A stretch of DNA of 64,000 nucleotides from positions 434,001-498,000 of the forward strand of contig CBDFLL010000005.1 in NCBI GenBank assembly GCA_965249205.1, given 5' to 3'. The stretch comes from JAQBVV01 sp965249205. GTDB taxonomy: Bacteria; Acidobacteriota; Vicinamibacteria; Vicinamibacterales; UBA2999. Both the position numbers and the translations under genes were made by a program. The notes beneath the pieces were generated by a model. The model had not been told where the DNA came from. It did no database searches and saw only the letters and a program-made list of their open reading frames with translations. This document shows positions 8,500-16,356 of this stretch, piece after piece. Numbering within the stretch: position 1 is the stretch's first letter; each line of letters begins with the position of its first letter.

Positions 8500-8937
8500 C
8501 TAATCGTCGTCGTCGTGGTCATCCTCGTCGTCGCGATCGTCATCGTCTCCGTCGTCATCATCTCCGTCGTCGTCGTCGAATTCCACCTCTGCGGCCACCA
8601 TGCGACCGTTGGCTGGCAAGACGCCTTCAACTTCCACGTGCTGCCCATTGCGCAGGTCGGCACATGCGCCCCCGTCGTACTCGGTCGCGGCGTTGGTTGA
8701 GACGACCGTCGCACCGACCGAGAATTCGACGGTGGGACAGCCGCCGCTCAGATTGGCGATGGGGCCTTCGCGCTCGACCTCGGCCTGCCGCTGTGCAACT
8801 GCGCCATACGGAAGAAGGCTCATCGCGGCCAAGAGCGCCAGCGTTGGCCATGGCAGCCAGCACTGAATCGCTGGCGCCCAACGACGACGAGCTGGCCTCG
8901 AATTGGTGGAAGTCGATGCTACGTCAGTCTTATTCAT
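8500..8937 (-). CDS. Secreted DUF5666-type protein with poly-aspartate tail
   Basis: 145 residues from ATG 8937, which has GGGGAGAAGC upstream; the frame extends further but without a better start. A signal segment (LALLAAMSLLPYGAVAQ) follows a basic N-terminus. The middle matches the DUF5666 pattern: EGPIANLSGGCPTVEFSV, then TNAATEYDGGACADLRNG and VEVEGVLPANGRMVAAEVEF, an OB-like beta module with two cysteines. The last 25 or so residues are almost all aspartate with a few Gly, Arg, Glu and His, encoded by a GAC/GAT-type tandem tract at 8500-8578. Such a tail would bind calcium or other cations outside the cytoplasm. No catalytic role is apparent. Confidence 0.72.
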   Translation of the reverse strand: MNKTDVASTSTNSRPARRRWAPAIQCWLPWPTLALLAAMSLLPYGAVAQRQAEVEREGPIANLSGGCPTVEFSVGATVVSTNAATEYDGGACADLRNGQHVEVEGVLPANGRMVAAEVEFDDDDGDDDDGDDDDRDDEDDHDDDD

Positions 8938-9029
8938 GCTTCTCCCCAGGCCCGTCGATGGGGGCTCACACAAGCGCGCAGGTGCGTGTCGACGACGGAC
9001 AGATCGGCGCCGCCCCGTGTGACGCGTCT

Positions 9030-9108
9030 TGTGCAGGATGTCGCGAATGTCACGGTGGTACTTCCTCGGGCGGCTAGGAGGTGCCACATCCGATCGAAAA
9101 CGCGTTAG
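9030..9108. repeat. MITE-like element, family D, copy 1 (short)
   Basis: The segment contains the palindromic core GGTGGTACTTC...GAGGTGCCACAT (about 9053-9090) and ends with GAAAACGCGTTAG. The same core and terminus occur at 30664-30829. The core can fold into a hairpin. The left boundary is approximate. It is directly followed by a family-B element, an arrangement also found at 30.5 kb. Confidence 0.55.
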
Positions 9109-9120
9109 GCATTCGGCCGG

Positions 9121-9197
9121 CTAGAGCGCTTTTCATGACCGTGTGGCGTCTGAGTAGACGCAATGCCGAAACACAAGGCTATTCGAAAAGCGCTCTA
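9121..9197. repeat. MITE-like element, family B, copy 1 (internally deleted)
   Basis: 77 bp with inverted ends CTAGAGCGCTTTTC and GAAAAGCGCTCTAT. The left 40 bases (CATGACCGTGTGGCGT block) match one end of the 149-bp element at 30518-30666 in reverse complement, while the interior is shorter. It appears to interrupt or abut the truncated family-A element that follows. Confidence 0.65.
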
Positions 9198-9199
9198 TG

Positions 9200-9311
9200 C
9201 CTCCCGTCTGGCGGCGTTGCTTCTCGGTCACATGCACCCGGCATGCTCCGTCGTCGCGCCTGGCGCCTCACCGCCCTCGGTGCACAAGCCAATTCGCAAC
9301 CAGACCACTAG
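9200..9311. repeat. MITE-like element, family A (truncated copy)
   Basis: About 110 bp matching, in reverse complement, the 1059-1180 part of the complete family-A element. It keeps the end CAACCAGACCACTAG, which runs straight into IS copy 2, but has lost the other end. With the two repeats before it, it accounts for the gene-free stretch from 8938 to 9400. Confidence 0.65.
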
Positions 9312-10610
9312 CAGGCTGCTGAAAAACTCCGTGAAATGGGATCGACAGATCGATCCCGGCGTACTACCATGCTCCCAACACCGCTGAAGGGAGCCCCATC
9401 ATGCGCGGACACGATGAGCAAAGCACTCACATGTTCAGCTACCTGTCGCCGGAACAGCGCGTGCCAGCCGACCATCCGCTCCGCGCGGTTCGCGCGCTGA
9501 CGGACGAAGCGCTGAGAACGATGTCGCGCAGGTTCGCCGGCCTGTACGCCAACACAGGGCGTCCGTCGATCCCGCCGGAACAGCTGCTGCGCGCGTTGTT
9601 GCTGCAGGTGCTCTACACGGTGCGGAGCGAGCGGCTGCTGATGGAAGAGCTCAATTACAACCTGCTGTTCCGCTGGTTCGTGGGCTTGAATTTGGACGAC
9701 CCGGTTTGGCATCCCACCACGTTTACCAAGAATCGCGACCGGCTGCTGGCGGGCGATCTCGCGGCCGCCTTCTTTGATGCGGTGCAGGCCCACGCGCGGG
9801 CGGCCGGGCTGCTCTCGGACGAACACTTCACTGTGGATGGGACCCAATTGGAAGCGTGGGCCAGCCTGAAGAGCTTTCGGTGCCGGGACGCGGCGGAGAG
9901 CGACCCGCCCGATGACCCCGGGAATCCCACGGTCAACTTCCACGGGGAGCGGCGGCGCAACGACACGCACCAGTCGACGACCGATCCGGAGGCGATGCTG
10001 CCTCGGAAGGGCCAGGGGAAGGAAGCCAAGCTGGCGTATCTGGGCCACGTGCTGCTGGACAATCGACAGGGACTTGTCGCCAACGTCTGCGCGACTCACG
10101 CGACGGGGACCGCCGAACGCGAGGCAGCGGCGCTGTTGCTGGAGGCCAGCGCGCCGCCGGGCAGCACGGTCGGGGCGGACAAGGGCTACGATGTGGCAAG
10201 CTTTGTGGCCGCTGTCCGTATCCGGGCCGTCACGCCCCACGTTGCTCAGAAGGTCCGCTGGAGTGCGATCGATGGCCGGACCACGCGGCATGCGGGCTAT
10301 CACGTCAGTCAGCGGAAACGGAAACTCGTAGAACAGGTCTTTGGCTGGATGAAGACCGTCGGCGGCTTGCGCAAACTCCGGCATCGCGGTGTCGCCCTCG
10401 TGGATTGGCAGCTTACCTTCGCCGCCACGGTCTATAACTTGGTCCGGCTGCGGAATCTGGAGGCGAGGTGTCCCTGATCACCGGCCGCGCGTGTCGCCGG
10501 CCCCTTGATCGGGGCCAGCGCACAGCCGTGCGCACCGTTGTCGGTCGGTGGTGACTCGCATGATCCTTAGAAAACGGCCCGATCACCCGGGTTCTTCAGC
10601 AGCCTGCTAG
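9308..10610 (+). mobile_element. IS5-family-type insertion sequence, copy 2
   Basis: Same 1.3-kb element as at 1220-2522, in the opposite orientation. Termini begin CAGGCTGCTGAA inside CTAG on both sides. Both the transposase reading frame and the roughly 130-bp tail after its stop agree with copy 1 wherever compared. It lies between a truncated family-A repeat and the promoter region of the kelch protein gene. The pair of inverted copies brackets 6.8 kb of chromosomal genes. Confidence 0.9.
9401..10477 (+). CDS. IS5-family-type DDE transposase (copy 2)
   Basis: 358 residues, identical in amino acid sequence to the transposase at 1353-2429. The same acidic motifs (VDGTQLEAW, GADKGYD, EQVFGWMK) are intact. 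The start ATG follows GAAGGGAGCCCC within the IS left end. It should provide activity for both IS copies. No sign of inactivation is visible. Confidence 0.92.
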   Translation: MRGHDEQSTHMFSYLSPEQRVPADHPLRAVRALTDEALRTMSRRFAGLYANTGRPSIPPEQLLRALLLQVLYTVRSERLLMEELNYNLLFRWFVGLNLDDPVWHPTTFTKNRDRLLAGDLAAAFFDAVQAHARAAGLLSDEHFTVDGTQLEAWASLKSFRCRDAAESDPPDDPGNPTVNFHGERRRNDTHQSTTDPEAMLPRKGQGKEAKLAYLGHVLLDNRQGLVANVCATHATGTAEREAAALLLEASAPPGSTVGADKGYDVASFVAAVRIRAVTPHVAQKVRWSAIDGRTTRHAGYHVSQRKRKLVEQVFGWMKTVGGLRKLRHRGVALVDWQLTFAATVYNLVRLRNLEARCP

Positions 10611-10747
10611 CGCCGCGACGTGGCGGGCGCTGAGGTGCGCCGAAAAGCACCCGGCTGATGAGTTGACTCCGAACGAATAGCCGGGTGTATAAGGGTGCGG
10701 TCTGCGCCGCTCAAGCGGAACTTCGATTCCCGTCCAGGGAGAGTGCC

Positions 10748-12148
10748 ATGAACACTTCGAGCAGGTCGTTGATTCGGTTTTCTGCCGTAGCCCTCGGCTT
10801 CATACTTCTTCTGGTCAGCACTGCGCTTGCCGTGGGAGACAGTTGGGAAATCAAGGCGCCCATGCCCACGTCACGTCAGGGCGCGGCGGCAGGAGCGATC
10901 GATGGGGTCATGTACGTGGCCGGCGGAGGGTGGAACACGCCTGACTGCGGCACAGAGTTTGGCTGTGACACGCTGGAGGTGTACGACCCTTCGGTCGATA
11001 GCTGGAGCGCCCTGGCGCCAATGCCAACAGCGCGAAGCAGCCCGGGTGCGGCAGTCATTGGTGGTCGACTCTACGTCGCGGGCGGATTCTTTGGTGGACC
11101 CCTCACGAATCTGGAGGCGTACGACCCTGCTTCTACCAGCTGGGCGGCTCTGGCTCCCATGCCGGGCCCCAGAGGCAACCCGGGGATGGCGGCATTTGGT
11201 GGCCAGCTCTTTGTGTTCGGTGGCGACGGTGGCGGCGGAGCTGCCACAACAACCGTCTTTGTATATGACCCGTCGACAAACGCATGGGCAACAAGACCGA
11301 CAGCGATACCTGCGCCGATGAATGGCGCGGCCGCGGCCGTTGTTGGCAGCGCGATTTACCTTGTTGGAGGGACCGGGACGCCTGTCCTCCATGTGTACGA
11401 TCCCACAGCGGATACGTGGGGAACCGGCGCACCGACGCCGCTGGCGATCGCGTCGCCAAGTGTAGGTGTGATCGGTGGAAAGCTCTATGTCGCAGGCGGC
11501 CACAACTACGGGCCGGTCTTAACCACGACCTACCAATACGACCCTGGATCGGACACGTGGACGTCACTGGCCTCGGCCCCGGTCGCGCGGTACGCCGCCG
11601 CCTTTGGTGTGGTTGACGATCAGCTGTATGTCGCAGGCGGCGTCGAGCTTGGCGTAGGAGATACCGACAAGCTGACCGCGTATACACCGGCGGATATCGA
11701 CGGAGACGGCGTGCTGAACGAGAACGATTCCTGTCCAGGTACGGCGGCGGGAAGCGCCGTGGATGGTTTCGGGTGTGCTGCCTACCAGTACGTTGGCGAG
11801 ACCGGCGCGCCTGGCCCGACCGGGCCGCAAGGACCGCCCGGAATCGATGGGACCAACGGCACCAACGGTGTCGATGGCGCGCCGGGCCCGACCGGGCCGC
11901 AAGGACTGCCCGGAGTCGATGGGACCAACGGCACCGACGGTGTCGATGGCGCGACGGGACCGCAGGGTGAGGGCCTCGTCCCGGGGTCGATGCTGATACT
12001 CCCGACCGGGTCACCGGCACCGGTGGGCTACACTCCTGTCGGCACCTTCGATCTCCAACCAGTGAGCCCCGGGGGCGGCGGGCGCGGCGGGCGTGGCGGT
12101 GGTCCACCTCCGCCGGCGGTCAGGGTCGATATCTACATTCGGAACTAG
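10748..12148 (+). CDS. Secreted kelch-repeat protein with collagen-like tail
   Basis: 466 residues from ATG 10748 (GGGAGAG upstream). A signal peptide (FSAVALGFILLLVSTALAVG) is followed by about six kelch repeats of 45-50 residues, each with MYVAGG/LYVAGG or equivalent and a downstream W in a SWSALAPMP-like strand, enough for a beta-propeller. Near residue 320 a thrombospondin-3-like calcium motif appears (DIDGDGVLNENDSCPG). It is followed by about 50 residues of Gly-X-Y triplets (GAPGPTGPQGPPG type) and a Gly-rich, proline-rich C-terminus. The likely location is the outer surface or outside the cell, with a binding or structural role. A true collagen triple helix would imply trimers. No partner gene is evident. 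Confidence 0.8.
   Translation: MNTSSRSLIRFSAVALGFILLLVSTALAVGDSWEIKAPMPTSRQGAAAGAIDGVMYVAGGGWNTPDCGTEFGCDTLEVYDPSVDSWSALAPMPTARSSPGAAVIGGRLYVAGGFFGGPLTNLEAYDPASTSWAALAPMPGPRGNPGMAAFGGQLFVFGGDGGGGAATTTVFVYDPSTNAWATRPTAIPAPMNGAAAAVVGSAIYLVGGTGTPVLHVYDPTADTWGTGAPTPLAIASPSVGVIGGKLYVAGGHNYGPVLTTTYQYDPGSDTWTSLASAPVARYAAAFGVVDDQLYVAGGVELGVGDTDKLTAYTPADIDGDGVLNENDSCPGTAAGSAVDGFGCAAYQYVGETGAPGPTGPQGPPGIDGTNGTNGVDGAPGPTGPQGLPGVDGTNGTDGVDGATGPQGEGLVPGSMLILPTGSPAPVGYTPVGTFDLQPVSPGGGGRGGRGGGPPPPAVRVDIYIRN
11804..11965 (+). repeat. 72-bp in-frame tandem repeat encoding Gly-X-Y triplets
   Basis: Two full units start at 11804 and 11876, and a partial third at 11948. Each full unit is 72 bp and encodes 24 residues of collagen-like triplets. 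The units differ by only a few bases, so unit number is likely to vary by slippage or recombination without breaking the frame. Confidence 0.8.
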
Positions 12149-12205
12149 AACGCTGTTCACGGCACCGTGACGCGGGGGGGATGCGCCCCGCGTTGCGGGC
12201 GCCGA

Positions 12206-12394
12206 CTACTCCGACCCGTCGGCACGCGCCACGTCGATCGACCGCTCGTCCTCTCTTCCGGAAACATGCAGGCGCCACGGGTTGCAGCACACTTCACAGT
12301 CCTGAATAAAGCTGCCCGTCACGTCCGGTTCCACGTAGACGTCGCAGTCCTCGCCGCAGTACGGATAGGTGACGACGAACTCGTCGGTGCTCAT
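12206..12394 (-). CDS. CPXCG-type cysteine-rich small protein
   Basis: 62 residues. It matches the small CPXCG family (a zinc-ribbon-like protein of unknown role): PYCGEDCDVYVEPDVTG, then FIQDCEVCCNPWRLHV. The family usually starts CPYCG; here the first cysteine is replaced by Tyr (TYPYCGEDC), though an extra cysteine follows three residues later and may substitute. It is probably cytoplasmic. It lies alone between the kelch gene and a MITE-like element, on the opposite strand to both neighbouring genes. Confidence 0.75.
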   Translation of the reverse strand: MSTDEFVVTYPYCGEDCDVYVEPDVTGSFIQDCEVCCNPWRLHVSGREDERSIDVARADGSE

Positions 12395-12439
12395 GCGGTC
12401 ATTATCGTGCCCGGTGACTCAAACCAGGATTCCAGAACA

Positions 12440-12615
12440 GGTTTCATCACCTCGTCGGGGGTGGCCGCGTACGCCACCGTTCGCGCCGCAGGCCCGGGGT
12501 CCCCGCCGCGTACGCCTGTGTGGTGGGGTGGAGGCGCCACCCACGTCACGGATGCTTGTGGGGCCGGGCACGCATGGGGCTGTCCGTGTTCAGGACCCGC
12601 CTGAAGGTGATGAAG
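12440..12615. repeat. MITE-like element, family C, copy 2
   Basis: About 176 bp with ends GGTTTCATCACCTC and GAAGGTGATGAAG in inverted orientation. Read in reverse complement, the interior aligns with the element at 6803-6956 (GCGGGTCCTGA, GGACAGCCCCAT, CTGCGGCGCGAACGG). It occupies most of the gene-free stretch 12395-12693 upstream of the RibD-like gene. Confidence 0.65.
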
Positions 12616-12646
12616 AAGAGGCCCGTCGCTTGCACGAGGCCTCTTC
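12615..12646. terminator. Perfect 9-bp stem hairpin, terminator-like
   Basis: GAAGAGGCC at 12615-12623 pairs with GGCCTCTTC at 12638-12646 around a 14-base loop. It is followed by C rather than T residues, so a classical Rho-independent terminator is doubtful. It lies at the edge of the family-C repeat, 48 bases before the RibD-like start, and could equally be a leader structure of that gene. Confidence 0.4.
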
Positions 12647-12693
12647 CCCCAATTTGGCATTCACCAGCCTCGGTGGCTATAGTGGCCGCTCGT

Positions 12694-13674
12694 ATGTCTT
12701 CCCAAGCGGTGGCGACACCTGGCCAGCAACGCGGAGCGGTGGCCGATGCGGCGTGGAGCATGCTTCGTGCTGCCAGCATCCTGGCTGGGGAACTCGATCG
12801 CGCGGCGCGTGCAGAGGTGTTCGGGCAAGACGAGCATGAGGGTTTGCGACGCGTCCCGCCAGACAGCCCCGACGTTGCGCTCGCGTGGCATCCGGACACG
12901 GGCTGGGAGTCCCGACTGCCACCAGGAGATGAGCACTCGGAACTGGTGAACCTGTACCTGCCGATGTGCAGTGCAACGGCCGCACGACCGATCGCCGTCG
13001 GGCATCTTGGCCAGAGCCTCGACGGATTTATCGCGACGCCGTCGGGCGATTCGCGGTTTGTGACCGGGCACGACAACATCGTGCACGTGCACCGCATGCG
13101 GGCCCTCTGCGACGCGGTGGTCGTAGGGGCGGGCACCGTGGCGGCCGACGATCCGCTGCTGACGACGCGGCTCGTGCCTGGCCCCAACCCGTTGCGGGTC
13201 GTCTTTGATCCGGGACGGCGGCTGTCGGCAACCTTCCGCGTGTTCTCCGACCAAGCGGTGCCGACACTGTATATCTGCGCCCGCTCGCGCATCGAGGCCG
13301 GCGAGAGCCACGTGGGCGACGCTGCGATCGCCGGTATCGATCACGACGATCCCGCCGACGGGGCCACACAGGTCTTGCAGCTCCTGCGGGCGCGCGGCTG
13401 CGCGCGCGTCTTCGTCGAAGGCGGTGGGGTCACGGTGTCGGCGTTTCTCGAAGCGAATCTCCTCGACCGGCTCCAGATCACGATCGCGCCAGTGATCATC
13501 GGCGACGGCCACCCCGCCATCCGTCTCGCGCCGCATGCGCGGCTTCGCGACTGTCGTCGCCCGAGCTATCAGGTCTTTCGCATGGGCGGCGATGTGCTCT
13601 TTGACTGCAGGCTGCGCGAACCTGCCGACGCAGTAGACGATGCGTCCCCAGGTGCCGTACATCGCATCATCTAG
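12694..13674 (+). CDS. RibD C-terminal-type reductase (pyrimidine reductase fold)
   Basis: 326 residues from ATG 12694. Residues 1-100 have no recognised domain. Residues 105-310 match the RibD_C dihydrofolate-reductase-like fold: GHLGQSLDGFIATPSG, VVVGAGTVAADDPLLTTRL, PLRVVFDPGRRL, VFVEGGGVTVSAFLEANLLD and APVIIGDG. In riboflavin synthesis this domain reduces the ribose side chain of the GTP-derived diaminopyrimidine with NADPH. The RibD deaminase domain is missing. Together with the GTP cyclohydrolase II at 21.8 kb and the PTPS homologue at 17.4 kb, it suggests a side branch rather than housekeeping riboflavin synthesis. Confidence 0.8.
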   Translation: MSSQAVATPGQQRGAVADAAWSMLRAASILAGELDRAARAEVFGQDEHEGLRRVPPDSPDVALAWHPDTGWESRLPPGDEHSELVNLYLPMCSATAARPIAVGHLGQSLDGFIATPSGDSRFVTGHDNIVHVHRMRALCDAVVVGAGTVAADDPLLTTRLVPGPNPLRVVFDPGRRLSATFRVFSDQAVPTLYICARSRIEAGESHVGDAAIAGIDHDDPADGATQVLQLLRARGCARVFVEGGGVTVSAFLEANLLDRLQITIAPVIIGDGHPAIRLAPHARLRDCRRPSYQVFRMGGDVLFDCRLREPADAVDDASPGAVHRII

Positions 13675-13678
13675 ATAC

Positions 13679-14599
13679 ATGCGTCAACTCTGCGTGCTGC
13701 TCCTCGTCGTCGTTCCGGTTGCCCTCATGGGCGCGTCAAGCCAGCGGCCCATCGGTGCATTCGACTCCGCGCCCCCATTTCGCGTCGCCACGTTCAATAT
13801 TCACAAAGGTGCTGATCGACCCGGGCTGTACGATCTCGACCAGACCATCGATCTGATTCAGTCGCTCGACGCCGACCTTGTCGGCGTGCAGGAGGTGCTA
13901 CGAAACCACGCAGCCTTCGAGTGCGACGATCAGCCCGCACTGATCACCGCCGGTCTTCGGCGCCGCACGGGTCGGCCGTGGACTTCTGTGTACGCGCAGT
14001 CGTGGGTCACCGAGGACCGGCGCTGTCTTGAGCGCGGTGACGGAGACGACGTGGAAACCGAAGGCGTCGCGTTCTTCGCACCGGGTCCTATCGTCGACTC
14101 GAGCCGGGTGCGTCTGTCGGAAGGTCGCGTCGGTCTCGCCGTACGTGTTGCGTCGATGCCGGATGTGCCGGTGATCGTGACGCACCTCGCCGCGTCCCGT
14201 CAGAACCAGGCCGGTCGGGCGCGGGAGCTTGGAACGCTCTTGCCATGGGCCATGCGACAGGGCCCGGGCCTTCTGATGGGCGACCTCAACGCCAGGCCGG
14301 ACGCGAGTGAGCTTGCACCGGTGTTAGCGCAGTACCGCGACGCGTGGGCGGACGCCGCCGAGCGTGGCCATGCTCGTGGCGTGCTCTCCGGATCGACGCG
14401 ACCCGGCCGGCGCGTCTCGCGTATCGACTACGTGCTCTACGCGCCGGCTGTCGCTCTCACGCTAGAGTCGGTGGAGATCGTCGACCCGTCAACGGTGCCG
14501 GGTCTCGGCGGCGTATCGGACCACTTCCCCGTCGTCGCGACATTTCTCCGTGGCGAGGCTGGCGTCCACCGTTCTAGCCGATCCGGCGAAACACACTAA
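13679..14599 (+). CDS. Exported endonuclease/exonuclease/phosphatase-family protein
   Basis: 306 residues from ATG 13679, five bases after the RibD-like stop, so probably co-transcribed. A signal peptide (LCVLLLVVVPVALMGASS) leads into the EEP fold: FRVATFNIHKGAD, DADLVGVQEVL (metal-binding Glu), VIVTHLAASRQNQ, LLMGDLNARPD (catalytic Asp-Asn), SRIDYVLY and GVSDHFPVVATF (catalytic Asp-His). The family hydrolyses phosphodiesters in nucleic acids, phospholipids or nucleotides. A periplasmic enzyme in this context could act on a phospholipid-like head group. Its 3' end overlaps the convergent methyltransferase gene by 26 bases. Confidence 0.82.
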   Translation: MRQLCVLLLVVVPVALMGASSQRPIGAFDSAPPFRVATFNIHKGADRPGLYDLDQTIDLIQSLDADLVGVQEVLRNHAAFECDDQPALITAGLRRRTGRPWTSVYAQSWVTEDRRCLERGDGDDVETEGVAFFAPGPIVDSSRVRLSEGRVGLAVRVASMPDVPVIVTHLAASRQNQAGRARELGTLLPWAMRQGPGLLMGDLNARPDASELAPVLAQYRDAWADAAERGHARGVLSGSTRPGRRVSRIDYVLYAPAVALTLESVEIVDPSTVPGLGGVSDHFPVVATFLRGEAGVHRSSRSGETH

Positions 14600-15488
14600 G
14601 CTCGTACCCGACCCACCCGCGTGCCAGGCATTGCTGGAGCGCCGCGCCGCCCAGCAGATAGTCGAATCTGGGCGCGCTGATCGAGAACCAATCGCACACC
14701 GTACCCAGTAGGCTGATGGCGCGATCTCGGGCGCGACCGAGTTCGAGGGCGGAGGTCAAATCCACTGTCGATTCGTGCTCGAAGTCGGCCGAGCGAGCGA
14801 GCATCCGCAACTCATCCTGATGCAGCAACGCATTGACGTGCCAGCCCCGGCAAAAACGATCGATCGCCCGCGCCGCAGCGGCCTCGAGCGTCGATCGTCT
14901 GACGTCGTCGCAGATCACGAGCAGGCCGCCTGGCCTCACGAGACGGCGACATTCCGCGAAGAAGCGATCCGGCGCGGGGCTGTGCACGAAGGACTCGATC
15001 GCATACGCAAGGTCCGCAGATTCAACGGCAGGCGGCAGATCGCCATAGTCCCCCTCAATGCACGTCACGCGGTCCGATAATGCCCGAGCACTCGCGCGTT
15101 CAGTGCTCAGCCGCGCTTGCACTGAACTCAACGTGATCCCGGTACCGCGAATTGGCAACCGCTCAACCAGGTAACAGAGACTCGCCCCGACGCCGCACCC
15201 CAGATCGACGACGTGCGCACGAACACCCTCGCGAGCCCGCGCCACGTTCTCCGCGGCGCTCGAGGGCTCGGACGCGCCGATCAGCGACCGCACGAGGTTG
15301 GCGATCTGGTCATCGACATAGCGGAACGCCTCCTCGCGAGTCGCCACACCCCGGCCCCACACTGCACGATGAATGGCGCCCGAGTTGCCACCCTGCCCGA
15401 ATCGAACGAACGCGGGCGTATGACGGTCGTAGTAGTGACCGACCGCCGTGGCGTCGAAGGGCGGTTCGCGCGGGTGCGCCTTACGCAT
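14574..15488 (-). CDS. Class I SAM-dependent methyltransferase (second of pair)
   Basis: 304 residues from ATG 15488, which overlaps the stop of the preceding methyltransferase gene by 8 bases. SAM motif I is HVVDLGCGVGASLCYLVERL, followed by GTGITLSSVQARL and IEGDYGDLP. The layout resembles small-molecule methyltransferases of the UbiE/gamma-tocopherol type with SFVHSPAPDRFF and LVRPGGLLVICDD after the core. It is the last gene of a five-gene minus-strand operon (dehydrogenase, PTPS homologue, GT4, two methyltransferases). The substrate is unknown; methylation of a pterin/pyrimidine or sugar intermediate is inferred from context. Confidence 0.82.
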   Translation of the reverse strand: MRKAHPREPPFDATAVGHYYDRHTPAFVRFGQGGNSGAIHRAVWGRGVATREEAFRYVDDQIANLVRSLIGASEPSSAAENVARAREGVRAHVVDLGCGVGASLCYLVERLPIRGTGITLSSVQARLSTERASARALSDRVTCIEGDYGDLPPAVESADLAYAIESFVHSPAPDRFFAECRRLVRPGGLLVICDDVRRSTLEAAAARAIDRFCRGWHVNALLHQDELRMLARSADFEHESTVDLTSALELGRARDRAISLLGTVCDWFSISAPRFDYLLGGAALQQCLARGWVGYELSVFRRIG

Positions 15489-16356
15489 GTGGCAGCCAGG
15501 CGGCGAGATCGTCGTGGCCAACCGTCAGATGCGATCGGCCGGCATCAACGTGCGCCAGCCGACGCGCCCGCCAGTCGCCAATGAGCGAGGCCCGTTCACG
15601 TGCCATCTCCGTTGCCGCCTCTGCCCACCCATCGATCAGCGTCCGTTGTACGTCGGCGTCGGCGGGCGTCAGGATCCAGTCGCTCGGCTCTCGGCGCACG
15701 CGGTAGCCCGCACCCTCGAAGCACCGTTCGGCGCACGCGGCGGCGGCAGGACCGGCCGCAGGCCCACCCAGGCCCTTGTCCGTCTTTTGGTGCTGATTCA
15801 GCAGATCGCGGACCATGCTGTCCTCCGCTTCGTCTGGGAGACAGGAGAAACGGCCGTTGTACGTGATGGTGAAGAGCGCCGCGGCGCTCACCTCACGACA
15901 GCGCGCGGCAAGCATCAACAACCACGACTCCGAGACCAGGTCGAGCAACGCCGACGCGGTGACGAGGTGCCGTCCGGCGAAGATTTCGCGTCGGTCGAGC
16001 GCGCCGAGGTCCATTTGCTGCGACTCGACGTCGCACGCGAAATCCGTGCCGCGAATACTGCACAGCCCGCCCTCGCTGCGCACCGTGTATCCGCGTGCTC
16101 CGCCCCACGCGACCATGCCGTCGCGCAATGCGGCCAGCAGCAGACCGCTTCGGTCAATAGCCAGCCAGTGCTGATGTACCGAAAGACGCTCGGCCAGAAA
16201 GCGGATGTTCGACCCCTGCCCGGTGGCAAGGTCGAGGATCCGCAACGTCTCCCCCATCGGTACGGCGTCCACGATCGCCTGCGTGAGCGCGGTCGAGCGC
16301 GCGGCTGTATCAGCCGACTCGCGTTGTCGAAGCCACTCCGACAGGGATTCATCCAT
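15481..16356 (-). CDS. Class I SAM-dependent methyltransferase (first of pair)
   Basis: 291 residues. It starts inside the end of the glycosyltransferase gene (8-base overlap). The N-terminus (WLRQRESADTAARS) precedes SAM motif I, LRILDLATGQGSNIRFLAERL, split by me from the following WLAIDRSGLLLAAL. Later motifs are FAGRHLVTASALLDLVSESW and ALFTITYNG. It differs clearly from the neighbour at 14574, so the pair probably performs two different methylations. I recall this type of methyltransferase beside PTPS homologues and BchC-like dehydrogenases in other genomes but cannot verify that here. Confidence 0.8.
   Translation of the reverse strand: MDESLSEWLRQRESADTAARSTALTQAIVDAVPMGETLRILDLATGQGSNIRFLAERLSVHQHWLAIDRSGLLLAALRDGMVAWGGARGYTVRSEGGLCSIRGTDFACDVESQQMDLGALDRREIFAGRHLVTASALLDLVSESWLLMLAARCREVSAAALFTITYNGRFSCLPDEAEDSMVRDLLNQHQKTDKGLGGPAAGPAAAACAERCFEGAGYRVRREPSDWILTPADADVQRTLIDGWAEAATEMARERASLIGDWRARRLAHVDAGRSHLTVGHDDLAAWLPHA

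Noticed and set aside
12600..12693. FMN riboswitch before the RibD_C gene
   Set aside because: Only one simple hairpin is seen; the conserved multi-helix FMN element with its consensus loops could not be found.
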